A stretch of 64,000 nt of DNA, taken from contig NZ_JBLWFK010000005.1 in the NCBI RefSeq assembly GCF_048323675.1, positions 1 through 64,000 of the forward strand, in the 5' to 3' direction. Source of the DNA: Mangrovimicrobium sp048323675 (GTDB lineage Bacteria; Pseudomonadota; Gammaproteobacteria; Pseudomonadales; Halieaceae). Shown here piece by piece: positions 7,178-16,405 of the stretch. The notes beneath the pieces were generated by a model. That model saw only the letters and a program-made list of their open reading frames with translations. It was not told where the DNA came from and did not search any database. The translations under genes were made by a program, and so were the position numbers. Position 1 is the stretch's first letter, and each line of letters begins with the position of its first letter.

Positions 7178-9457
7178 TTATATATCCGTCGCAGGGCCGT
7201 AGCGCCACCACGGTGGCAGCAGCTCGCGATAGCGCGCATCGCGGTAGCGCGGGTCGATGAGTAGCGCCCGCCCGCGGTCGCTGTGGGTCCGCACCACCCG
7301 GCCCAGGGCCTGCGCCACTTTCTGCATGCCAGGGTAGCGGTAGGCAAATTCGAAACCCGGTTCGCCCCGGTCATCGTGCCACTGGCGCAACTGCTCCCGC
7401 TCCCGCCCGACCTGCGGCAGGCCCACGCCGACCACGACGACGCTGGCAAGCTGGTCGCCCGGCAGGTCCACACCCTCACCGAATACCCCGCCGAGAATGC
7501 AGAACGCGGCGACGTCGCGGCGCTGCACCAGCAGTTCCAGCAGTTCCTCCCGCCGCGCGCCGGACTGCTGCCACAGGCGCCGGCCGGCGACGCCGGGGTC
7601 CAGTTGGTGGATCAATTCCAGGCAGTCGCGCAGGTACTGGTGGGAGGGGAAGTAGACGATGCAGTTGCCCGGGCACTCCTCCAGCCAGCGCAGGATCCGC
7701 CGGGCCAGCAGCGGCAGGGAGGCGGCGCGCTGCTGGTAGCGGGTATCGATACTGCCGTCGATTTCCACATCCAGCTGGCTCGCGTCAAAGGGTGAGTCGA
7801 AGCGCCGCGCCACGCCGCCCCCGGCCAGGCCGAGCGAGCGCTGCATCCAGCCCGCTGGGGACAGGGTGGCGGAAAAGGCCACCAGCGCATGCACCCGCTG
7901 CTGGGCCAGGGCCAGCAGGCGCGCGGGGTCGATGCAGCGCAGTTCCAGCACCAGCCCCTGCTTGCCCGCGCCAAGGGTCAACTCGAAGCGGAAATCGTCG
8001 CCCCAGTGCTCGGCGACCCGCGACCAGTGCAGCAGGGCAAAGAAAAAGTCCATCACCTCCGGGTGCCGGGGGGCAAAGCGCGGGTCGTCGGCCAGCGCGC
8101 CACCCACCGCCGCCGTGCACTCGGCGAGCCGGCCGCTGAACTGCTCAGGCAGGCCGGGGCGGCTGTCCCAGCCGCGCGCTGCCCAGCTCTCCTTCTGCAG
8201 TTCCAGCAGGCTGCGGTTCAGTGCATCCAGCGTACGCCTGACGGCGGAGGGGGCCTCGCCGCGGGCGCGCATCAGGGCGGCCTTTTCCAGCCGGGCGCTG
8301 TACATGCCCCGCGCGCGGTCCGGCAGGTTGTGGGCTTCGTCCACCAGCAGGCTCCAGCGGCGGCTGTCGCCACCGATGCGCCGGCCCATGCCACTGTTCA
8401 GGCTATATATATAGTGGGCGTCTGCGATCACGATATCGCACCAGGGCAGCATGTCTTCCGCCAGCTGGTAGGGGCAGACCTGGTGGCTGCGGCCGATGGC
8501 CTGCATCTGTTCGCTGTCGAGCACCCCGCCGTCGAGGGCATCGCGCATGGCGGCCGGCAGCCGGTCGTAGTAACCCCGGGCATAGACGCAATCATCCCCG
8601 TGGCAGGCGCTGCCCGGCGACAGGCAGACGCTGTCCTTCGCGCTGAGGCTGAGACTGCTGGCGATCAACCCCTCCCCCTGCATCAGCCGCAGGCACTCTT
8701 CCGCTGCCCGGCGCCCCACGGTGCGAAAGGTCACAAAGACCAGCGCATCGTGCTTTGCCAACCCCAGGGCCTTGAGCGCGGGGAACAGCACCGCAGCGGT
8801 CTTGCCGATACCGGTCGGCGCTTCTATTAACAGCTGGCCGCCGCGGTCGATGCATTTATAGGCCAGCTCGGCGATGTCGCGCTGGCCGGGGCGGAACTCG
8901 CCGTGGGGAAAGGCCAGCGAGCCGATGCTGGCGCCGCGCGCGAGACGCAGCCGGTGCAGTGCCTGCAACCAGCCGGCAAAGTCCGCCAGCGTGGCGTCGA
9001 GAAACTCCGCCAGTTGCCCGGCGCTGTAGTGCTGGTCGAGGGCCTGCTCCTCGTCGCTGTCGATGTTCAGCCAGGTGAGCCGGACCAGCAGGGCATCCAG
9101 GCCCTCCTCTGCCGCCACCAGCGCGGCGTAGAGGCGCGCCTGCGCCAAGTGCTGCTGGCTCACTTCCGCCGGGATCGCGGAAAACGGCACCCGGCAGGTC
9201 TTGATCTCCTCGAGCAGGCACTGCTCGGGGTCGTAGCCGTCCGCCCTGCCCTGCAACAGCAGGGTGATGTCGCCGCAGTCAACCCGCCGGCTGACCGCAT
9301 ATTCACGCCGGTAGCTGGCCGGGCGCCGCCGGTAGATACGCTCGTGGCCCTGCATGCCCTGCTCCCCGGTCGGCGACGGCGTGAAGCGGTGATCGATGCT
9401 GCCGCGGCGATGGCAGAAGGCGGCAAGGTCGCGCACCCCGATGCGGTATTCAGTCAT
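7178..9457 (-). CDS. XPD/DinG-family DNA helicase with N-terminal PD-(D/E)XK-like domain
   Basis: A 759-residue protein. Residues 60-115 carry a RecB/Cas4-like nuclease signature: GRADGYD (Asp73), EEIK (Glu84, Lys86) and Q106-x3-Y110. A superfamily 2 helicase follows, with Walker A APTGIGKT (about 213-220), DEAH in LLVDEAHN, and four Cys between them (VCL, SACHGD, DCVY, VCPYQL) placed like the Fe-S ligands of XPD. The C-terminal motor has the GVFGEGVDLPG and GRVVRTHSDRG motifs. Its start overlaps the end of the FAN1-type gene by 8 bases (ATGACTGA), so the two are translated together and probably act on the same DNA substrate, such as crosslinks or branched DNA. Whether the nuclease domain is active cannot be told from sequence alone. 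Confidence 0.85.
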   Translation of the reverse strand: MTEYRIGVRDLAAFCHRRGSIDHRFTPSPTGEQGMQGHERIYRRRPASYRREYAVSRRVDCGDITLLLQGRADGYDPEQCLLEEIKTCRVPFSAIPAEVSQQHLAQARLYAALVAAEEGLDALLVRLTWLNIDSDEEQALDQHYSAGQLAEFLDATLADFAGWLQALHRLRLARGASIGSLAFPHGEFRPGQRDIAELAYKCIDRGGQLLIEAPTGIGKTAAVLFPALKALGLAKHDALVFVTFRTVGRRAAEECLRLMQGEGLIASSLSLSAKDSVCLSPGSACHGDDCVYARGYYDRLPAAMRDALDGGVLDSEQMQAIGRSHQVCPYQLAEDMLPWCDIVIADAHYIYSLNSGMGRRIGGDSRRWSLLVDEAHNLPDRARGMYSARLEKAALMRARGEAPSAVRRTLDALNRSLLELQKESWAARGWDSRPGLPEQFSGRLAECTAAVGGALADDPRFAPRHPEVMDFFFALLHWSRVAEHWGDDFRFELTLGAGKQGLVLELRCIDPARLLALAQQRVHALVAFSATLSPAGWMQRSLGLAGGGVARRFDSPFDASQLDVEIDGSIDTRYQQRAASLPLLARRILRWLEECPGNCIVYFPSHQYLRDCLELIHQLDPGVAGRRLWQQSGARREELLELLVQRRDVAAFCILGGVFGEGVDLPGDQLASVVVVGVGLPQVGREREQLRQWHDDRGEPGFEFAYRYPGMQKVAQALGRVVRTHSDRGRALLIDPRYRDARYRELLPPWWRYGPATDI

Positions 9458-11237
9458 CGCGCCAACTCACCTGCGCCACCGCGGCGGGAATGCCCTCGGC
9501 GGCAAAAAAGCGCAGCCAGCGTTTCTGCGACTCCTGCAGCTTGTCGCCCGGGCCTTTCACCTCGACCAGGCAGTAGTCGCCGGGCGCCGCCCCGAGCGCC
9601 AGCAGGTCGGGAAAGCCGCGGCGGTTTTCGCCGGGGTCGAACAGCATGCGGCGCCAGATCGCCAGCAGGTGCGCCGCCGGGATAACCGCGGTGGCGGCGG
9701 CGATGAGCGCCTCGTCGACCTGGCGCCAGTCGGTCCAGCGGCACTGGTAGGCCTGGTACGCGCGGCAGGCCCGGGTCAGTTCCCGCTGCAGGTCGCTTGT
9801 CGCCAGCGCTTCGAAACGCGCCTCGATGGCGTCCTTGCGACTCTGGTAAAAGGATCGCTGGTACATGTCGGTCGGCGCACCCTGGAAGGCGTTATTGAAG
9901 GCGCCGGGCAGGGGGGCGAAGATTTCCTGCCAGAAAGCCAGGCCGAACAGGGTGTTCATCAGCGCGTTTTCCACGTAGTGCACCGCCGCCCAGTCAGCGG
10001 ACAGGTGCGCCGCGGTGGCCAGTTCCACCCTGCTGTTGCTGGCAGGCAAGGCCAGTTCTAGCTGGCTGAACCTGTCCCTGGCTTGCGGTTCTCGTGGCAG
10101 GCCCAGTAGGCGGCGCAAGCGGGTGCCGATGCGGCCCATGGCATCGCGCTCTTCCTCGCACCAGGGGTCGCCGATGGCGGTCTCGGCCAGTCGTAGAGCC
10201 CCTTGCAGGTCGCCACTGCGTTCCATGACCCGCGCACTTCGCTCGCGGGCAGGGTGGGTTTCGCTTTGCCGGTAGAGGGCGAGCGCCAGCTCAAGTTCAT
10301 CCTGGCGTTCCAGTTCCCGGGCGAGGCGGTTACAGAGGCGGTCGCGGCGGGCCTGGTTAGCTATGTGCTGCGCCGGGGTTTCCAGAGTGAGTTGCGCGAG
10401 GTGACGGAGCGCCTGTCCACGGTCGGTCGGCTCACTCTCCCCCCGTCGGGAACGCCAAAAAGCGCCATCCATGGCAGGCTCGGGTTCGGCCGTCCCTGGC
10501 CTCACACGTCCCGCCGGGGGGAGAGTGAACCGCCCGCCCTGCTGCGAAGCGTCGTCTGCCACTTCCCTCCATATATCTTCCAGCCGGGCGAACTGCAGAT
10601 ATTCCTCCACTGCGTCACGACTGGGGAACAGCCGCCGCGAGCGGTCGAGCTGGTAGGGATAGTACCGCGCGACGCCGAGGTCGCTGAGGACGAAATCGGT
10701 AAGGCTCTGGCGGCGGTTGCCGAAGAACAGCAGCTGCAGCAGGGCGACTGTGTCAGTTGCCGCGGGCGCGACGATGCGGGCGCCGTCCAGTGCGGCGAGT
10801 GTGGCGCAGAGGGATTCGGGGGTCTCGCCGCGCGCGTCGAGGGCCGCCAGCAGCTCGGCCTTGCGTGCCGGGGCCAGCGCGAATCCGCGAATGAGTTCCT
10901 CCCGGGTCGCCAGGCGGGCGAATTCATCGGACTCCAGCTGGCTTGCTTCCACGGCGAGTTCGGCGGCGAGCAGTTCGTCGAGCGGCGGTCCGCAGGCACC
11001 GATTTCCGGGTAGTGCAGCGCGGCCTCGCGGAACCAGGGCCCGACCCGGGAAACCAGCCGCACATAGAGGCACTGGGCGGGAAGCGACGCGTCTCTCCAG
11101 CGCTGCAGGAATGCTGTCTCCTGCGCATCCAGCAGGTCGCCGTACTGCGCGTCGACGGTGTCCAGCAGGCGCGCGAAGTTGTCCCGGTAATACAGGGGCT
11201 GGAGTTCAGGCGGCGCTGGCTCGGGGATCACTGGCAT
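9450..11237 (-). CDS. FAN1-type VRR-NUC nuclease
   Basis: A 595-residue protein ending in a VRR-NUC domain with GFPDLLAL (Asp544) and VEVKGPGD (Glu559, Lys561), the PD-(D/E)XK core of Fanconi-associated nuclease 1. Helical and TPR-like regions precede it. Bacterial FAN1 cuts flap and crosslinked DNA. The start is placed at ATG 11237 (MPVIPEPAPPELQPLY) because the upstream extension is poor in conserved features. About 33 residues (near 237-269) are encoded by a copy of the nested palindromic element and look like a low-complexity linker (PPAGRVRPGTAEPEPAMDGA). It forms a two-gene unit with the helicase downstream. Confidence 0.87.
   Translation of the reverse strand: MPVIPEPAPPELQPLYYRDNFARLLDTVDAQYGDLLDAQETAFLQRWRDASLPAQCLYVRLVSRVGPWFREAALHYPEIGACGPPLDELLAAELAVEASQLESDEFARLATREELIRGFALAPARKAELLAALDARGETPESLCATLAALDGARIVAPAATDTVALLQLLFFGNRRQSLTDFVLSDLGVARYYPYQLDRSRRLFPSRDAVEEYLQFARLEDIWREVADDASQQGGRFTLPPAGRVRPGTAEPEPAMDGAFWRSRRGESEPTDRGQALRHLAQLTLETPAQHIANQARRDRLCNRLARELERQDELELALALYRQSETHPARERSARVMERSGDLQGALRLAETAIGDPWCEEERDAMGRIGTRLRRLLGLPREPQARDRFSQLELALPASNSRVELATAAHLSADWAAVHYVENALMNTLFGLAFWQEIFAPLPGAFNNAFQGAPTDMYQRSFYQSRKDAIEARFEALATSDLQRELTRACRAYQAYQCRWTDWRQVDEALIAAATAVIPAAHLLAIWRRMLFDPGENRRGFPDLLALGAAPGDYCLVEVKGPGDKLQESQKRWLRFFAAEGIPAAVAQVSWRDD
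10433..10528. repeat. Nested palindromic element, copy 5, inside the FAN1-type gene
   Basis: The arms TCACTCTCCCCCGTCGGGA and TCCCGCCGGGGGGAGAGTGA pair with one bulge. Between them are the A-rich GCCAAAAAGCG, the palindrome GCCATCCATGGC and the stem GGCCGTCCCTGGCC, as in the intergenic copies. It is read through in frame by the nuclease gene on the minus strand, adding about 33 codons with no stop. Confidence 0.85.
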
Positions 11238-11346
11238 GGCCGTCCCATTATCCTGTATCTGCGCGGGATTCGCCCCTGCGCCATGCTGTACCGGGCACGG
11301 AAATTGCGGCATCCTGATCCACGACTGGCTAGAGCAGGTATTCGCA

Positions 11347-12858
11347 GTGACATTTATTCCCCCGGGCAAGGAGCGCCTCAACCCCCTACTGGCGCTCACT
11401 CCCATTGTCTTCCTGGTGGTTTTGCTCGCGGCTTCTGTCTACCTGTTCGGCTCGGATTCCTCCTACGGCGCCAACCAGATCGCCCTGGTCCTCGCCAGTT
11501 GCGTGGCCGCGCTGGTGGGGCGCCGGGTCGGCCTGCGCTGGCACCAGGCGCAGGAGGGCCTGATCCACGGTATCAGCCTGGGACTGGGGCCGACCATGAT
11601 CCTGCTGGCGGTGGGCATGCTGATCGGCACCTGGATTCTCTGCGGCACGGTGCCGGCGATGATCTACTACGGGGTGGAGCTGTTGAACCCGCGCTTTTTT
11701 TACGCGGCCAGTGCACTGATCTGCGCCATCGTCTCGATCAGCATCGGCAGTTCGTGGACGGTAGCGGGCACCATGGGCATCGGGTTGATGGGCATCGCCG
11801 GCAGTTTCGGCCTCTCCCCGGGAATCGCCGCCGGGGCCATCGTCTCCGGGGCCTATTTCGGCGACAAGCTTTCGCCGATGTCCGACACCACCAACCTCGC
11901 CGCCGCAGCCACCGGGGTCGACCTGTTCGAGCACATCCGCCACATGCTGTGGACCACGGTGCCGGGTTTCGTCATCGCCCTGCTGATTTTCACCCTGCTC
12001 GGCCTCGGCAGCGCGCCCGCGGTGGAGCCAAAGGAGATCAGCGCCCTGCAGGCGGCAATCACCAGCGAGTTCAACGTCGGCGCCCATTTGCTGCTGCCGC
12101 TCGCGCTGATGCTGTTCCTGGTCTACAAGCGCACCCCCGCCTTCCCGTCGATCGTGGTGAGCGCGCTGGCCGGCGCCCTCTTCGCCCTACTGTTCCAGCC
12201 GCAGCAGGTGGTGGCGCTGGGCGGCGCCGGCGAGGAGCTCGGCCGCTTCTTCAGCCTGCTCAAGGGCATCTGGCTGGCCCTGGCCAACGGCTATGTCTCC
12301 AACAGCGGCAACGAATTCCTCGACGCCCTGCTCAGCAAGGGCGGCATGAGCAGCATGCTCAATACGGTCTGGCTGATCATCTGCGCGCTCGGCTTTGGCG
12401 GGGTGCTGGAACGCACCGGGATTCTCGCCTACCTGCTGGAACTGGCCCTGCGCCGGGTGAAAAGCATCGGCTCGCTGATCGCCACCACGGTCGCCACCTG
12501 TTTCGGCACCAACATCCTCGCCGCCGACCAGTTCATCGCCGTGGCCCTGCCGGGCCGCATGTACCGCGACGCCTACAGCGAGCGCGGGCTCTCGCGGCTC
12601 AACCTGTCGCGCACCCTGGAGGACTCGGCCACCCTGACCTCGGCCCTGATCCCCTGGAATACCTGTGGCGCCTACATGTCGGCCACCCTGGGTGTGGCCA
12701 CCTTCGCCTATGCGCCCTACGCCTTCTTCAATCTCGCCTGCCCGCTGATCGCCATCACCTACGGCTACCTGCACTTCGCCCTGAAGCCGGCGGAGTACGA
12801 TGAACAGCACGCGCACGGCTCAGCCGGCAGCGCGGAAACCGCGCCACCCGCCAAGTAG
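11347..12858 (+). CDS. nhaC: NhaC-family Na+/H+ antiporter
   Basis: A 503-residue inner-membrane protein with 11-12 hydrophobic helices. The conserved segments GSSWTVAGTMGIGLMGI, SGAYFGDKLSPMSDTTNLA and DSATLTSALIPWNTCGAY are diagnostic of NhaC antiporters, which export sodium in exchange for protons and fit a marine lifestyle. The start is taken as GTG 11347 (VTFIPPGKERLNPLLAL). An in-frame ATG at 11236 would overlap the start of the divergent FAN1-type gene and add residues unlike the family. It converges with epmA, 21 bases downstream. Confidence 0.93.
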   Translation: MTFIPPGKERLNPLLALTPIVFLVVLLAASVYLFGSDSSYGANQIALVLASCVAALVGRRVGLRWHQAQEGLIHGISLGLGPTMILLAVGMLIGTWILCGTVPAMIYYGVELLNPRFFYAASALICAIVSISIGSSWTVAGTMGIGLMGIAGSFGLSPGIAAGAIVSGAYFGDKLSPMSDTTNLAAAATGVDLFEHIRHMLWTTVPGFVIALLIFTLLGLGSAPAVEPKEISALQAAITSEFNVGAHLLLPLALMLFLVYKRTPAFPSIVVSALAGALFALLFQPQQVVALGGAGEELGRFFSLLKGIWLALANGYVSNSGNEFLDALLSKGGMSSMLNTVWLIICALGFGGVLERTGILAYLLELALRRVKSIGSLIATTVATCFGTNILAADQFIAVALPGRMYRDAYSERGLSRLNLSRTLEDSATLTSALIPWNTCGAYMSATLGVATFAYAPYAFFNLACPLIAITYGYLHFALKPAEYDEQHAHGSAGSAETAPPAK

Positions 12859-12879
12859 CCATTCAGCAGGGATAAGGGG

Positions 12880-13833
12880 TCAGCAGCGCGACCAGTCGAA
12901 GGCCAGGACCTGGCTGATACTGTCGCGCCCCAGCGCCAGCATCAGCAGCCGGTCGAGCCCGAGGGCGACGCCGGAGCAGTCGGGCATTCCCGCCGCCAGC
13001 GCCGCCAGCAGGCGCTCGTCCAGCGGCCGCTCGGGTTGACCCTGTGCGCGCCGCCGGGCGTTGTCGCGCTCGAAGCGCTGGCGCTGTTCGTCGGCAGCGG
13101 TGAGTTCGTGGTAGCCGTTGGCGATCTCCACCCCGTCCACATACAGCTCGAAGCGCTCGGCCACCAGCTCGCCCGCGTCCTCGACCACCCGGGCCAGCGC
13201 GGCCTGGGAAGCCGGGTAATGGTAGACGAAACACAGGCCTCGCCCGGCGAGGCGCGGCTCGACAAGATGACTCATCAGCAGATCCAGCCAGAGGTCGCGG
13301 TCGCCCGCGAGAGTGCCCGGGTCGAGGTGGTTGCGGGCCAGCACTTCCAGCTCGGCAACCGTTGCCCGCAGGGGGTCCAGCCCCAGCTCGCGCTGGAACA
13401 GCGCCCGGTAGCTGGTGAATTGCACCGGCTGCTCGCCGATGCAGGCCTGCACCAGCGCGGCCACCTCGTCCATCAGCTGGAGCAGGTCGAAGCCGGGCCG
13501 GTACCATTCCAGCAGGCTGAATTCGGGATTGTGGCGGCGCCCGGCCTCGCCGTCGCGGAACACCCGGGAGACCTGGTAGATCGGGCCGGAACCCGCCGCC
13601 AGCAGGCGCTTCATGGCGTATTCGGGGGAGCTTTGCAGGTAGCGGGGACGGGACAGCGACACCCCGGCGGTCAAGGCCAGGTTTTCAATCGCCGGGTCGG
13701 TAACCCCGGCCTCGCAGAGTTGGGGGGTCTCGACCTCGAGTACATCGCGGCTGTCGAAGAAGCCGCGCACCGCCTGCAACAGGCGGGCGCGGGCGCGCAG
13801 CGCTTCGAGGTCAGCAGAGGGCTGCCAGGACAT
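12880..13833 (-). CDS. epmA: EF-P (R)-beta-lysine ligase
   Basis: A 317-residue class II lysyl-tRNA synthetase paralogue without the anticodon-binding domain, the hallmark of EpmA (GenX/PoxA). Motif 2 lies around FRDGEAGRRHNPEFSLLEWYR, and motif 3 is in GVALGLDRLLMLALG. It attaches beta-lysine to Lys34 of EF-P so that ribosomes pass polyproline stretches. It lies 25 bases downstream of efp, so enzyme and substrate are co-transcribed. EpmB (the 2,3-aminomutase that makes beta-lysine), often near efp, is not in this window. Confidence 0.95.
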   Translation of the reverse strand: MSWQPSADLEALRARARLLQAVRGFFDSRDVLEVETPQLCEAGVTDPAIENLALTAGVSLSRPRYLQSSPEYAMKRLLAAGSGPIYQVSRVFRDGEAGRRHNPEFSLLEWYRPGFDLLQLMDEVAALVQACIGEQPVQFTSYRALFQRELGLDPLRATVAELEVLARNHLDPGTLAGDRDLWLDLLMSHLVEPRLAGRGLCFVYHYPASQAALARVVEDAGELVAERFELYVDGVEIANGYHELTAADEQRQRFERDNARRRAQGQPERPLDERLLAALAAGMPDCSGVALGLDRLLMLALGRDSISQVLAFDWSRC

Positions 13834-13858
13834 CGCTGCAACTACCGGCGAGCCGGTT

Positions 13859-14428
13859 TTACTTGCTGACGCGGTTCTGGTATTCGCCGGTGCGGGTGTC
13901 CACGCGGATCACTTCGCCCTGGCTGAGGAACAGCGGAACCTTGACCACAGCGCCGGTCACCAGCTTGGCCGGTTTGTTGCCGCCCTGGGCGGTATCGCCC
14001 TTGAGGCCGGGGTCGGTCTCGACGATTTCCAGTTCGACAAAGTTGGGCGGCGTAACCGACAGCGGGCTGCCGTTGTACAGGGTGACCACGCACTCATCCT
14101 GCTCTTTCAGCCACAGGTGGGCTTCGCCGACGGCCTTGGCGTCAGCCTGGAACTGTTCGAAGGTATCCGGCTCCATGAAGTGCCAGAAGTCGCCGTCGCT
14201 GTAGAGGTACTGCATGTCGCGGTCGACCACGTCGGCGCCCTCGAGGGATTCACCGGAACGGAAGGTCCGCTCCCAAACCCGGCCGGTGTTGAGGTTGCGC
14301 AGCTTTACGCGGTTGAATGCCTGGCCCTTGCCCGGCTTGACGAATTCGTTCTCGAGGATGTTGCAGGGCTCGCCGTCCAGCATGACTTTGAGGCCACCGC
14401 GAAATTCATTGGTAGAATATGTCGCCAT
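13859..14428 (-). CDS. efp: Elongation factor P
   Basis: A 189-residue cytosolic translation factor with three beta-barrel domains. The tip loop reads VKPGKGQAF, placing the modifiable Lys at position 34, as in EpmA-dependent EF-P rather than the arginine of rhamnosylated forms. The adjacent epmA supports beta-lysylation. Start at ATG 14428 gives MATYSTNEFRGGLKV. The gene is divergent from the PilZ-like gene at 14567, with a 138-base shared promoter region. Confidence 0.97.
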   Translation of the reverse strand: MATYSTNEFRGGLKVMLDGEPCNILENEFVKPGKGQAFNRVKLRNLNTGRVWERTFRSGESLEGADVVDRDMQYLYSDGDFWHFMEPDTFEQFQADAKAVGEAHLWLKEQDECVVTLYNGSPLSVTPPNFVELEIVETDPGLKGDTAQGGNKPAKLVTGAVVKVPLFLSQGEVIRVDTRTGEYQNRVSK

Positions 14429-14566
14429 GATTGTTGGGTCCGGTTTTAAAAGGGCGCTAATGATACCCCAGCGGACAGCGCTTTGGGAGCCACTGCGAGC
14501 AGGCCAAATCGGCGGAAGTGCGCTACTCTTCTGGCTTGATGACTCACTATTCGAGGATGATGGGAA

Positions 14567-16399
14567 ATGAGTAGGGAAGCCCTGTTCGATATCGTGCTTC
14601 CTGCCCAGGACCTGGCGCAGTATTCGCATTTCCAGCCCGATGCCGAGCATGCCCGCGCCTGGGCGGCACAGCTGCCCGTCACCAATATTCGCGCGGTATC
14701 CGCCCAGTTGCTCGAGGCGCTGGGAGACCTGAATCACTGTAGCCTGCCCCCGGAAATCCGCTTCGAGATACTGGAAACGCTGTCCGATTACCTGCGCGTC
14801 ACGCTCACCAATCTCACCCGCCGCTTCCTCCACCAGCCCCTGGTGATGCCCGCCGAGCCCCAGCGGCTGGCGGAGCGCGCCGAGGCGCTGCTCGCCGAAC
14901 TGCAGGCCGCCTATACCATCGTCGCGATCGAAACCCAGCGCAGCCACGAGCGCATCCACGCGGTCAACCCGGCGAAACTGCTCTGTGAATCCCTGCAACA
15001 GGCCCTGGAATTTGCCGGGCGGCGTATCCTGCTGGCCTTCCAGTTGCACCGCCCGGCGCCCCTCAACAGCTGGCTCGATCTGCACCGGCTGTATGCCCTG
15101 GCGGAATGGCAGGGGCTGGAACACCACGCGCTCAAGGGAGCCGCGCAAGCGGGCAAGACCGTCGCCTCTACCTACCTGCAGGCACTCATGCTCGGCTGCA
15201 GCAAGCCCAACCAGCTGCTGCAAACCGACCTGGAAGCGGTATTTTTCGCCCTTGGCGAGTGGCATGGGAAACTGCACATCGGTCCTGTCGGCAAGCTCGA
15301 GGGCCTGTTCTGCGTGGACCTGGCCAGCGACCAGCCGGCCGTCTACAGCAGTCTCTATGGCGACTCCGGTGTGGCCACCCGGCGGATCATCAACTGCGAG
15401 GAACTGGTGGGCCACCTGCAGGCACTGCGCGACCCGGACAACGGCTACGACGGGCGCGGCATCCGCCTCGGTTGCGGCCTGACCCTGCCGGACGCCATGC
15501 TGGCGCACCTGATGGAGGCCCTCGGCAGCATGAGCATGCGCACCTACAAGCGCATTGCCACCAACACGCCGGTGCTGGTCAGTCTCGGTATCAGCGGCGC
15601 CCACTACCACGCGGCGGGAGAACACAACTTCGCCCAGCTGCTGCACGGCCGCGACCACCGCTCGGACAGCCTCGACGCGGCAAACCCCAACCCCTTTCTC
15701 CAGCCCCTGCACGGGGGGGACATCTGGTCCGGGTCGAATTCCGGCGCCCACGACAGCCACCGCGGCCAGCAGGCGGGCAGCGCCGCCGATTTCTCCCACA
15801 ACATTGAGCTGGATATTTTTACCCGGCAGGTCATCGAGGAACTGGAGGTCGCGCCGATGGAGCGCGCCGTGCCCCTGTACCGGGTGCAGCAGCGCAACGC
15901 GAGTCCCGGCGGCTACTGCCTGGAATGGGACCAGAACCTGCCGGTGGACGCGCGCAACGGCGAAATCCTGTGTATCCAGGAAAACCCCCGGGCCCACTGG
16001 TCGATCGCCATGATCCGCTGGGTCAGCCGGCTGGAAAACGCCCACACCCTGGTCGGCGTGGAATTACTCAGCCCCCGGGCCACCGCCTGCGGTATCCAGC
16101 CGCGGCAGAATATCGGCAACAACCGCAGCCCGCAGCGCGGCCTGCTACTCCCCGAGATCAACCTGATCGGCCAGCCCGCCACCCTGATCACCCCCCGCGC
16201 CGGCTTTCGCGAGGGCATGAAGGTCAGCCTGTTGCGCTACGGCGAGGCGCGGCACATCCAGCTGGAACGGCAGCGCGCCAGCACCGGCAGTTTTACCCAG
16301 TTTGAATTTCGCGATATCCACCGGCTGGATGAATTGCTCAACGAGAAAAAACTCGGCCCGCTGGATTCGCTTTACGACTCCGTGTGGAGCAATATCTAG
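14567..16399 (+). CDS. Large conserved protein with C-terminal PilZ-like region
   Basis: A 610-residue protein without signal peptide or membrane helices. Residues 1-420 are mostly helical, with no recognised catalytic motif. The C-terminal 130 residues read like a PilZ barrel: VQQRNASPGGYCLEW resembles the D/N-x-S-x-x-G strand, followed by NGEILCI, then MIRWVSR and VGVELLSP at the usual spacing. The classic RxxxR is not clear, so c-di-GMP binding is uncertain. The start ATG at 14567 has GATGGGAA before it. It is divergent from efp and convergent with serB. A signalling or motility role is inference only. Confidence 0.7.
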   Translation: MSREALFDIVLPAQDLAQYSHFQPDAEHARAWAAQLPVTNIRAVSAQLLEALGDLNHCSLPPEIRFEILETLSDYLRVTLTNLTRRFLHQPLVMPAEPQRLAERAEALLAELQAAYTIVAIETQRSHERIHAVNPAKLLCESLQQALEFAGRRILLAFQLHRPAPLNSWLDLHRLYALAEWQGLEHHALKGAAQAGKTVASTYLQALMLGCSKPNQLLQTDLEAVFFALGEWHGKLHIGPVGKLEGLFCVDLASDQPAVYSSLYGDSGVATRRIINCEELVGHLQALRDPDNGYDGRGIRLGCGLTLPDAMLAHLMEALGSMSMRTYKRIATNTPVLVSLGISGAHYHAAGEHNFAQLLHGRDHRSDSLDAANPNPFLQPLHGGDIWSGSNSGAHDSHRGQQAGSAADFSHNIELDIFTRQVIEELEVAPMERAVPLYRVQQRNASPGGYCLEWDQNLPVDARNGEILCIQENPRAHWSIAMIRWVSRLENAHTLVGVELLSPRATACGIQPRQNIGNNRSPQRGLLLPEINLIGQPATLITPRAGFREGMKVSLLRYGEARHIQLERQRASTGSFTQFEFRDIHRLDELLNEKKLGPLDSLYDSVWSNI

Positions 16400-16405
16400 G
16401 GCCTG

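Noticed and set aside
11236..11346. An ATG at 11236 as the nhaC start
   Set aside because: It would overlap the divergent FAN1-type start and adds a Cys-rich, non-family N-terminus; GTG 11347 fits better.
10203..12803. An 866-codon frame overlapping the FAN1-type and nhaC genes
   Set aside because: Composition is Arg/Pro/Gly-rich, with no family motif; it is an out-of-frame shadow of two well-supported genes.
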